From Ignavibacteria bacterium RIFOXYB12_FULL_35_14 (GTDB lineage Bacteria; Bacteroidota; Ignavibacteria; Ignavibacteriales; Ignavibacteriaceae), in the NCBI GenBank assembly GCA_001803045.1, contig MHAR01000011.1:1-43083 (forward strand): 43,083 nt of DNA, written 5' to 3'. Position numbers and translations under genes: made by a program. The notes under the pieces were generated by a model that worked only from the letters and a program-made list of their open reading frames with translations, searched no databases and was not told the DNA's origin. Position 1 is the first letter of the stretch. Every line of letters starts with the position of its first letter. Positions 1-6,885 of this stretch are shown here, piece by piece.

Positions 1-12
1 ATATCTCACGGG
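1..12 (-). repeat. End of a second GIY-YIG element copy at the window edge
   Basis: The first 12 bases, ATATCTCACGGG, are identical and in the same orientation to positions 1006-1017, where the GIY-YIG element meets the recombinase N-terminal half. Here they follow directly on the recombinase codons for LLGHNSV, exactly where the family consensus (TTMIYTHV with the catalytic Tyr) should continue. I infer a second copy inserted in the same gene, running off the left edge with its nuclease on the minus strand. Only 12 bases are visible, so an assembly join at a repeat is also possible. Confidence 0.6.
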
Positions 13-747
13 ATGAACTGAATTATGCCCCAACAATTCTTGTATTGTCCTAATATCATAGCCAGACTCTAAAAGATGCGTAGCAAAAGAGTGTCTGAAT
101 GTATGAGAAGTAGCTGGCTTTAATATTTTTGCTTTTTTACAAGCTAATTTAATTGCTTTTTGTATTGTACTTTCATGGATATGATATCTATATATCAAAT
201 CACTATTATCATCCTTTATAAACTTATCTGCAGGAAATACAAATTGCCAATAGTAATCTTCATCTGCGTGCGGATACTTAATTGCTAATGCGTTAGGTAG
301 TTTTGTCCTTCCCTTTCCTTTCTTCAAATCAGCTTTATGCTGCAAATATATTTTATTCAAATGCTTCTTTAATTCCGGAATAATTGATTTCGATAATGTG
401 GTTATTCTATCCTTACCCCCTTTTGCTTCACGTACAATTATTTGATTCAAATCGAAGTTAATATCTTTTATGCGCAAATTTAACGCCTCTCCTAATCTTA
501 AGCCCGAACCATATAATAGCGAACAAATAAGTTTTACAACTCCTTCAAGATGCTTGAATACCTCTCTAACCTCACTTCTTGTGAAAACGACAGGAATTCT
601 TTTACTTCTTTTGGCTATTATTAAATCTTCTAACCAACCAAAATTTTTTCCTAACACATTTTTATATAAAAACAATATTGAACATAGCGCTTGATTTTGT
701 GTTAAGCCCGTGAGATAATCTCTATTTAATGTTAGTTGATTGATCAT
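1..747 (-). pseudogene. Integron-type tyrosine recombinase, C-terminal half (interrupted, runs off window)
   Basis: This is the catalytic half of an IntI-like tyrosine recombinase. The frame starts at ATG 747, inside the GIY-YIG element ([14 protein letters not shown] comes from the element tail), and becomes recombinase sequence at LTQNQAL. Visible catalytic landmarks are [10 protein letters not shown] (first Arg), [17 protein letters not shown] (HxxR) and LLGHNSV (second His). The stretch [20 protein letters not shown] resembles the extra segment typical of integron integrases. The catalytic Tyr is not in view, because at the window edge the frame runs into what looks like a second element end. 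The start overlaps the GIY-YIG stop by ATGA, so it could be made by translational coupling. Alternatively it is simply dead. Recombinase identity is firm; function is unknown. Confidence 0.85.
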
Positions 748-1021
748 ATTTGTAAATAATTCTTTATACGGTTTTTAATGTATCTTTTCCCCCAAGCAGT
801 TTTAAGATATTTTTCTCTTACCGTAGCATCCTGTTTGTTTAAGCAGCCTTCCCAATAGACTAATTTAAATGGATATCTATTTTTTGTGCTTATTACGATT
901 CCTTTATTATGTTCTGCTAACCGTCTGTTGATGTTATTAGTATAACCGGTATAAAACATTCCATCTTTTAGAGATTTCAAAACATAGACATAATAATAAC
1001 TTTTCATATCTCACGGGTTAA
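701..1021 (-). mobile_element. ~312-bp GIY-YIG element with terminal inverted repeats and target duplication
   Basis: The element proper is about 706-1017, flanked by GTTAA at 701-705 and 1017-1021 (TTAA 702-705/1018-1021; the exact boundary is ambiguous by one base). Its ends are 11-bp inverted repeats: CCCGTGAGATA at 707-717 and its complement TATCTCACGGG at 1007-1017. Removing one target copy plus the element rejoins the minus-strand recombinase in frame as VSALT-QNQAL, the expected family sequence. Nearly all of it is one nuclease gene plus a tail of about 40 bp. The nuclease's GTGAG ribosome-binding-like bases lie within the terminal repeat. No transposase other than the GIY-YIG protein is encoded. 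Confidence 0.85.
744..1007 (-). CDS. Small GIY-YIG nuclease carried by the element
   Basis: An 87-residue, single-domain GIY-YIG protein of the UPF0213/YhbQ-like size class. The first motif is YYYVYVLKS (residues 3-11), the second is [13 protein letters not shown] with the conserved Arg of the RR pair. Downstream are LVYWEG and the helix [12 protein letters not shown], as usual in this family. There is no extra DNA-binding domain. The family cuts DNA, and in group I introns and phages such proteins act in homing. Here the gene fills an insertion with inverted repeats, so a role in moving that insertion is inferred. Its start overlaps the recombinase N-half stop by ATGA (1004-1007), and its stop overlaps the C-half start by ATGA (744-747). 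Confidence 0.9.
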   Translation of the reverse strand: MKSYYYVYVLKSLKDGMFYTGYTNNINRRLAEHNKGIVISTKNRYPFKLVYWEGCLNKQDATVREKYLKTAWGKRYIKNRIKNYLQI

Positions 1022-1237
1022 AGCTGATACATGTTTATCAACGGCAAGATGATTTAAGAATTGTTTTACCTCATCCGCACCCATATCCTTAGGATGGCGT
1101 TTGTTATGAAAAATAAAAAACCTTTTAATCCATGAAACGTAGCTTTCTTCTGTACTCTTCGCGTAGTGGGCTGCCCGCATCGTAATTCTCACCTGGTCGA
1201 GCAGTTTAGGTTTGTTATTTGATGCATAATCTTTCAA
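1004..1237 (-). pseudogene. Integron-type tyrosine recombinase, N-terminal half (interrupted)
   Basis: This encodes the N-terminal SAM-like DNA-binding domain of the recombinase: KLLDQVRITMRAAHYAKSTE, ESYVSWIKRFFIFHNKRHP, then ADEVKQFLNHLAVDKHVSA. The frame starts at TTG 1237, preceded by an AGGTG ribosome-binding site about 7 bases upstream. It ends at REI-stop, where the last codons are the terminal repeat of the inserted element. Its natural continuation is found at 704 and below. No attC-like cassette array was seen in the 140 bp upstream. It may still be translated, but alone it lacks all catalytic residues. Confidence 0.85.
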
Positions 1238-1378
1238 AAGAGCACCTAATAATTCCAGTTAAAACTAAGAAAGGAAAATTACATTATCAATCTTTATCAG
1301 AAATTAACTAAAAATGTCTTGTGTTAAACCTATGTTAATTCCAGAAGAAAGAATTAAAATAACGATCGCCTGATAAAT

Positions 1379-3745
1379 TCACCTTAACAACAACATCTTT
1401 TTCATTTCAACATATTCACCGGCTTGAAGCCGATAAATATAAATTCCACTTGCCAATCCGCCTTTGGCGGAAAACTCAACCTCATAACTCCCCGCAGGTT
1501 TGTATTCATCAACCAATGTCGCAACTTCATTTCCAAGTACATCATAAACTTTTAATGTTTGCCAACCTGCCTTGCCGTCAGGCAGGCTGCCTACTGGCGA
1601 CTGCCAACTGATTTTGGTGCTCGGATTAAACGGATTCGGATAGTTTTGCTCAAGCTTGAATTCGTTCGGGGCAATATATTTATCTTTAACACTTGTAACT
1701 AAGTTGCTGCTCCCGGGTGTTGGATTCATAAATTGCCAAGCAGCAGAACCATCAGGAAATCTTCCATAGGAAGTATCCGTTTTTTGCGGACCAAAGGAAA
1801 GCGAATCAAGTATCGAAACTCCGTCTGTATCAACCAAGGCAATGTATTCTCCGCTTTTGCTAAGCTTAAAGCTTGAATGAACACCCGGCTGGGTCAGATT
1901 ATCATCACACCAAACGATTAAAAACTCTCCAGGATTTAAATAAAGTGACGGCTGAGTAAATCTCCATTTAGTTAGGTTAGCTGGATTATCAGTCAAATAT
2001 CTTCCACTTAACAGAACTGGTGAATTAGTGTTATTATAAAGCTCAATCCAATCATCATGTTCTCCGCTCGGATCAGTAAATGAATTAGCATTGTCAGCAA
2101 GGAATTCATTAATTACAACATCACTAACAGATGGCAATAAAGCAGCAATGCTAATCGACGACTTCCTTGGATAAACTTGGAATTGATTCTGTGTGTCTTC
2201 AACGTAAATTGAAAATTTGCCTGAACCATTATTACCAAGTGGCGGAATAACACCGACATACCTGTCTGCCTCATCAACATTTTTTGTATTGGTAATTGGA
2301 GAAAACTGCATCGGATAGTTTTCTATTGCCGTTGAACCTGCTCTTGTAAATTGAATCGTCACTTCATTCAAACCAATATTGCTAAATGCAGAAACATAAA
2401 CTCGAATTGTGTCACTTGGTCCCGGGTGTTTTGGTTCATAGTTAATTTTATAAGCCATTGGTTTTGCACTTAAATAAGCAAGTTGTGTGAATGTTGAACT
2501 GTTCCTGAGATTTACAAACTGCTTCAACCCATTCTTTACATGCTGATTTGAGTATGCACTTAATGAATATGAATTAAAGAAATCGTTCAAGGTAAATCCC
2601 CAATCGAGAGTACGAAACGTATCCTCAATTGCCGGTGCAGTTATCATTTGTTTGATGCTATCTATGTGAGCTTCCCAAAGATTGAGTGAGTAAACATTGT
2701 CTCGAATAAACTGCATAAAATGTGTATAAAGATTACGATATTGAGAGTTTGCTATTAATTTTTCAGCAAGAGGTCTCGGACCATCAACAACCTTTGAAAA
2801 ATTATATGGATTGGCAGTTGCCCAATCAATATTAAACCAATCTATGCCGTATGTGTTGTCATAATCATATGGAATTATGTGAAAAATATCGTTTGAAGGT
2901 TCATAGTAGAGATAGTAATTATTCATCAACGACCAATAATCATCCCAGCTGCCCATCAGAACATTCATTGCGAAGTATTTTAACACACCCGGAATATCTA
3001 TAGCCGATTCAATCGAATCAGGTAAAGCAGCATCAGGCGTATTGTTTAGAATTGCAATTAATCTTACAAGCTTTGAAAAATCCATTTGCTGTTCATTTGT
3101 TTTTAACTCGTAGGCAGGTCTTCCACCGCTGTTAAGATTAATATAGACAGATGGATCACTACCTTGATAGGTTAAATCAGCCGGATAAAGACACTTCCAC
3201 AAATTACCGGAATCATCAGCAAAATTTTTCTTAAGAAATTCTTCATCAATGTGTTCAACATTTATGTACAAACCGTAATATTTCCCGTTGACATAAACTT
3301 CAACATGATTTGCCCTGCTTGCATTAAAGTCAATGGTTTCAAAATGATCAAAGCAAAGCTTGCTTCGTATGATTGATGGATCATTATGCTCACCGTTAAG
3401 ATTTAACTTCTCAACATCATAAAAATTTCTCCCTTTTTTGAAAGTGTTAAATGAAATTTTAAATGATTTCTTGGTCGATACTCGTGATGTATTTCCTCGT
3501 AATCTAAATCCAATTGAATCAACGGTTTCATCAATCCAATTATTTCTAAAACGAACTGATGCTACATGTTCGGAATCACTTTGAACATTATTGTAAATCC
3601 ATTGCAAGGATGCAGGATTAATTGTTATGTCTACTCTTGCAACATGGGAATCATCGTAAAGTTTCCAGCTATTGTCTGTTTGTGCTGATAGTTGAAGCGC
3701 AAAGGAGAGAAAAAAAGCTGGAAAAAGTATTAAGGAGTTTTTCAT
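1379..3745 (-). CDS. Exported CotH-like protein with lamin-tail and type IX sorting domains
   Basis: A 788-residue secreted protein. A signal peptide (MKNSLILFPAFFLSFALQLSAQ) is followed by a CotH-kinase-like region with RLRGNTSR, KSFKISFNTFKKG, KLNLNGEHNDPSIIRSK and, later, IIPYDYDNTYG. Residues about 545-690 are a lamin-tail-like domain (VVINEFLADN…DWIELYN…GEYIALVD). The last about 85 residues are a type IX sorting domain (FKLEQNYPNPFNPSTKI to the final LLLR). CotH proteins are known in spore coats as atypical kinases. Bacteroidota members of this surface-protein type are uncharacterised, so the substrate is unknown. The start is supported by AAGGGAAGT just before ATG. The sorting domain carries two palindromic inserts (1457-1471 and 1566-1586). 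Confidence 0.9.
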   Translation of the reverse strand: MKNSLILFPAFFLSFALQLSAQTDNSWKLYDDSHVARVDITINPASLQWIYNNVQSDSEHVASVRFRNNWIDETVDSIGFRLRGNTSRVSTKKSFKISFNTFKKGRNFYDVEKLNLNGEHNDPSIIRSKLCFDHFETIDFNASRANHVEVYVNGKYYGLYINVEHIDEEFLKKNFADDSGNLWKCLYPADLTYQGSDPSVYINLNSGGRPAYELKTNEQQMDFSKLVRLIAILNNTPDAALPDSIESAIDIPGVLKYFAMNVLMGSWDDYWSLMNNYYLYYEPSNDIFHIIPYDYDNTYGIDWFNIDWATANPYNFSKVVDGPRPLAEKLIANSQYRNLYTHFMQFIRDNVYSLNLWEAHIDSIKQMITAPAIEDTFRTLDWGFTLNDFFNSYSLSAYSNQHVKNGLKQFVNLRNSSTFTQLAYLSAKPMAYKINYEPKHPGPSDTIRVYVSAFSNIGLNEVTIQFTRAGSTAIENYPMQFSPITNTKNVDEADRYVGVIPPLGNNGSGKFSIYVEDTQNQFQVYPRKSSISIAALLPSVSDVVINEFLADNANSFTDPSGEHDDWIELYNNTNSPVLLSGRYLTDNPANLTKWRFTQPSLYLNPGEFLIVWCDDNLTQPGVHSSFKLSKSGEYIALVDTDGVSILDSLSFGPQKTDTSYGRFPDGSAAWQFMNPTPGSSNLVTSVKDKYIAPNEFKLEQNYPNPFNPSTKISWQSPVGSLPDGKAGWQTLKVYDVLGNEVATLVDEYKPAGSYEVEFSAKGGLASGIYIYRLQAGEYVEMKKMLLLR
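1457..1471. repeat. 15-bp palindrome inside the CotH sorting domain
   Basis: TCCGCCTTTGGCGGA is a perfect palindrome around a central base. It encodes the SAKGG of the FSAKGGLASGIY segment. A diverged form (TCCGCCTCTGGTGGA) sits at the matching place of the M14 peptidase gene (9817-9831). A related CCGCCTTTGGAGG lies in the intergenic region near 20712. Confidence 0.7.
1566..1586. repeat. 21-bp palindromic insertion unit, in frame in the CotH sorting domain
   Basis: CCTGCC-TTGCCGTCA-GGCAGG adds exactly seven codons (LPDGKAG) between SPVGS and WQTLKVYD. The GH13 gene has SPVGSWQTLKVYD with no insert and nearly identical flanking DNA (GTTTGCCAA|CTGCC…ACTGGCGAC), so it serves as the empty site. 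A 20-bp version is at 20649-20668. Confidence 0.8.
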
Positions 3746-3925
3746 TACTTCCCTTTCGGCGTAAACATCATTTTAATTAACAAATACCTGTCGAATTTGA
3801 TTCAAACTTAAGAACAATACGTTCAACTTTCAATTTATATTCGCATTCTTTGAAAAATATCACGCTTAAACTCACACAAACATTCAGTAAATTAACGAAG
3901 TAAATTTTTATTATTTGGAGAACAG

Positions 3926-5740
3926 GTGAAAGAGATTAGAAATATTGCAATCATTGCTCACGTAGATCATGGTAAAACAACTCTTGTAGATCAAATACTG
4001 AAACAATGCGAAGTGTTCCGAAAAAACCAGGTCGTAAGGGAAAGATTTCTTGATTCCAATGATCTTGAAAGAGAACGCGGAATTACGATTCTTGCTAAGA
4101 ACATCAGCATTCCTTACAAAAATTATAAAATTAATTTAATTGATACACCGGGTCATGCGGACTTCGGCGGTGAAGTCGAACGCGTTTTAAAAATGGCGGA
4201 CGGAGTTTTGCTCTTAGTCGATTCTTTTGAAGGACCAATGCCGCAAACTAGATTCGTGCTTGAAAAGGCGTTAAATCTTCATCTCAAACCAATTGTGGTT
4301 ATTAATAAAATTGATCGCCATGATAACCGTCCTGCTGAAGTTCTTGATGAAATTTATGATTTATTTATAGATCTTGGAGCAAATGATCATCAACTCGATT
4401 TTCCAGTTATTTATGCAAGCGGACGTGATGGATGGGCTGTTAAACATTTAAAGGATCAACACAAGAATCTTAATCCGCTGCTCGATTCAATTATTAAAGA
4501 TATTCCTTCGCCTCCAATCATCGAGGGTACGGTACAAATTCAAATTACTACTCTTGATTACAGCGATTATGTAGGAAGAATTGGTATCGGACGAGTTTTT
4601 AGAGGCACATTGAAAAGATCGGATAAACTTTCCATTATAAAACGAAACGGTATGATTCATGAAACCTCACTTAAACAATTATTCGTATTTGAAGGATTAA
4701 ATAGACTTGAAGTTGAGGGAGTTACTTGCGGTGATATTTGTGCAATGGTTGGTATTGAAGATGTAGACATAGGTGATACAATTGCAGACGCAGCTAATCC
4801 CGAACCTTTGCCTTATGTCTCGGTTGATGAACCGACAATCAGCATGACCTTCACGGTTAATAATTCTCCTTTCTATGGCAGAGAGGGTAAGTTTGTTACA
4901 TCAAGACAGTTGAGAGATAGATTATTCAAAGAGCTTGAACAGAATGTTGCATTACGAGTTCAGGAAACATCATCACCGGATACATATAGAGTTTCGGGCA
5001 GAGGAATTTTGCATCTCTCAATTTTAATTGAAAACATGCGGCGCGAAGGGTATGAATTACAAATAAGAGAGCCAAAAGTTATTTACAAAGAAATTAAAGG
5101 AAGAAAAGCAGAACCAATTGAAGTGCTCGTTGTTGATGTTCCTATAGAGTCTGCCGGTAAGGTGATTGAGCTTGTTGGTCAGCGCCGCGGTGAGTTAATG
5201 AAAATGGAAAACAAAGGAAGCATGAATACGCTTGAGTTTCACATTCCTTCCCGCGGTATAATGGGATTAAGAACAAAAGTTCTAACTGCAACTTCAGGTG
5301 AAGCAATTATGCATCACAGATTTTACCAATACGAATATTTCAAAGGATCAATCGGAACTGCTAAAAATGGGGTAATGATCTCTATGGGCGAAGGAGCTTC
5401 AACTGCCTATGCAATTGATTCGCTTCAAGATAGAGGACGATTTTTTATTGATCCCCAAGATATTGTTTATACAGGTCAAATCGTTGGCGAGCATACAAAA
5501 GAAAATGATATTGAAGTTAATGTTCAGAAAGGAAAAAAGCTTAGCAATATGAGAGCATCAGGCGCAGATAAAGCAGTTAAGATTACACCAGCCGTTAAAT
5601 TTTCTCTTGAGGAAGCGCTAGAGTATATCGAAGATGACGAGATGGTTGAGGTAACACCAAAATCCATAAGGATGCGCAAGCTTTACCTGGATACAAATGA
5701 ACGTAAGAGATATAACTTGGGAAAGAAAGTCGTGGTTTAA
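3926..5740 (+). CDS. typA: Translational GTPase TypA/BipA
   Basis: A 604-residue ribosome-associated GTPase of the EF-G-like family, involved in ribosome assembly and stress adaptation. The G1 loop is AHVDHGKTT (residues about 11-19). The switch region RERGIT, G3 [12 protein letters not shown] and G4 NKIDR follow. The C-terminal part has the family-typical SRGIMGLR and [13 protein letters not shown], and ends in a basic tail. Full length for the family. The start is GTG at 3926 with TTTGGAG 6-11 bases upstream; no ATG fits better. It lies alone on the plus strand between minus-strand exported-protein genes, so it is probably its own transcription unit. Confidence 0.97.
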   Translation: MKEIRNIAIIAHVDHGKTTLVDQILKQCEVFRKNQVVRERFLDSNDLERERGITILAKNISIPYKNYKINLIDTPGHADFGGEVERVLKMADGVLLLVDSFEGPMPQTRFVLEKALNLHLKPIVVINKIDRHDNRPAEVLDEIYDLFIDLGANDHQLDFPVIYASGRDGWAVKHLKDQHKNLNPLLDSIIKDIPSPPIIEGTVQIQITTLDYSDYVGRIGIGRVFRGTLKRSDKLSIIKRNGMIHETSLKQLFVFEGLNRLEVEGVTCGDICAMVGIEDVDIGDTIADAANPEPLPYVSVDEPTISMTFTVNNSPFYGREGKFVTSRQLRDRLFKELEQNVALRVQETSSPDTYRVSGRGILHLSILIENMRREGYELQIREPKVIYKEIKGRKAEPIEVLVVDVPIESAGKVIELVGQRRGELMKMENKGSMNTLEFHIPSRGIMGLRTKVLTATSGEAIMHHRFYQYEYFKGSIGTAKNGVMISMGEGASTAYAIDSLQDRGRFFIDPQDIVYTGQIVGEHTKENDIEVNVQKGKKLSNMRASGADKAVKITPAVKFSLEEALEYIEDDEMVEVTPKSIRMRKLYLDTNERKRYNLGKKVVV

Positions 5741-6225
5741 TTACTGAAGTTACATAAGTATAGAAATCAGATGCTGATATTTACTAATCTTATGGACGTT
5801 AGCTTAATTTCTTTATTTTTCAAGATTATTATATGATCGTAAAATTAAATTGAAGCAATTCAAATTTAATTTAGTTTTTCAACATAAAAATTGGCATTCT
5901 TTTCTAAATTTAGTTCATCTATTTCATCCCATACGGGATTCTAATTATGGGGTGTTTTATTATGCTATAGATATTTAATCCCTAACGGGATTAGAAATTT
6001 TTAATCCCAAAGGGATGTCATATTTATAGAAAAAATTAACAGAAAGAGTTACAAAATCCCGTAGGGATGACATCTAAAAATTCCTGTTTTAATAATAAAC
6101 CAAACAAATTGTGCTAATTCCAAAAAAAAATTCTGTTGTTAATTCTAAATCTATACGATTAATCGGGACAACGTGAATTATACACAATTTCAACTCTTGA
6201 TTAACGGATTTAACAAAAATCATCG
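5741..6225. other. Intergenic region with a cluster of ATCCC…GGGAT hairpins
   Basis: A 485-bp convergent region between typA and the Rossmann-fold gene. No coding frame is convincing. It holds four short palindromes at 5926-5939, 5976-5993, 6004-6021 and 6055-6073. No clear U-tract terminator for typA was found; the hairpins may serve that purpose. Confidence 0.7.
5926..6073. repeat. Four related short palindromes (ATCCC-n-GGGAT)
   Basis: ATCCCATACGGGAT, AATCCCTAACGGGATT, ATCCCAAAGGGATGTCAT and AATCCCGTAGGGATGACAT occur within 148 bp. The last two share a GATGNCAT tail. Arm sequence is conserved while loops vary, as in REP-type dispersed palindromes. Spacing is irregular, so this is not a CRISPR array. 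Confidence 0.75.
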
Positions 6226-6876
6226 CTAAACTTCGAATATCTGATCTAGATCAAAGATTGATATTTTAGTTTTATTCTCCATATTAGCTGCTTTAAGCAT
6301 AGCTTCAGCAACCGTTTCAGCTTCAATTGGTCGGTACTTTCTTAGCAGTGGAATTATATCAGCTACAAACTTAATGACACTAATACCAATCTCTTCCCCT
6401 CTTCTTCTTTCTTTTCTTTCTCCAGCAAGAATTGACGGTCTGAAAATGTAAAGTTGTCTGAAAGGAAGTACAGATATTTTTTCATCGAGTTCCCCTTTCA
6501 TTCTAAGATAAAAATTCCCCGATTTAATATTGGCTCCGGCGGATGAAACCAGCAAATATTTCCCTACTCCATTTTCAGACGCTGCTTTAGCACATTCATA
6601 TTGATAAGTAAAATCGATTTTGTATTGTGCTTCCTTACTTCCAGCTTTCTTTATCGTTGTTCCCATTGTAGAATAAAGTTCATCACCGGAAATTTCATGC
6701 TTCCAGGTTTCAAGCTTATCAAAATCAACTACATGTTCTTCAAGCTTCGGATAGGTTATGCTGCTAGATTTACGAACAAATATTTTTACAAGCTTGTAAC
6801 GATTATCGTTCAATAGTTTTATAGTTAGCTGGCTCCCAACTAAACCTGTAGCACCAATTATTATTACTGTTTTCAT
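6226..6876 (-). CDS. NAD(P)-binding Rossmann-fold (atypical SDR, NmrA/HTATIP2-like) protein
   Basis: A 216-residue cytoplasmic protein. The N-terminal nucleotide-binding loop is IIIGATGLVGSQL (GxxGxxG type, residues about 5-17). Later come STMGTTIKKAGS, a YLLVSSAGA segment (atypical-SDR Ser), and LYIFRPSILAGER, which is characteristic of the HTATIP2/YwnB-like group. These proteins bind NAD(P)H and often act as oxidoreductases or regulators; the substrate cannot be told. It starts 9 bp after the M28 peptidase stop, so the two genes likely share a transcript, though no functional link is evident. Confidence 0.85.
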   Translation of the reverse strand: MKTVIIIGATGLVGSQLTIKLLNDNRYKLVKIFVRKSSSITYPKLEEHVVDFDKLETWKHEISGDELYSTMGTTIKKAGSKEAQYKIDFTYQYECAKAASENGVGKYLLVSSAGANIKSGNFYLRMKGELDEKISVLPFRQLYIFRPSILAGERKERRRGEEIGISVIKFVADIIPLLRKYRPIEAETVAEAMLKAANMENKTKISIFDLDQIFEV

Positions 6877-6885
6877 TTTACTTTT

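Noticed and set aside
470-694. 74-codon plus-strand frame
   Set aside because: Lies opposite the recombinase C-terminal half, which has clear family motifs; no ribosome-binding site or recognisable protein.
701-1021. Group I intron or intein carrying a GIY-YIG gene
   Set aside because: The insertion is almost entirely the nuclease gene, leaving no room for an intron core. The host frame stops at the boundary and there is a target duplication, which fits DNA transposition rather than splicing.
1238-1378. Integron attI/attC cassette array next to the recombinase
   Set aside because: No imperfect inverted attC-type site with the conserved GTTRRRY core pairs was found, and the next gene is a large single protein in the same orientation.
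5926-6073. CRISPR array
   Set aside because: The repeats are short palindromes with variable loops and irregular spacing, and no cas gene is present.
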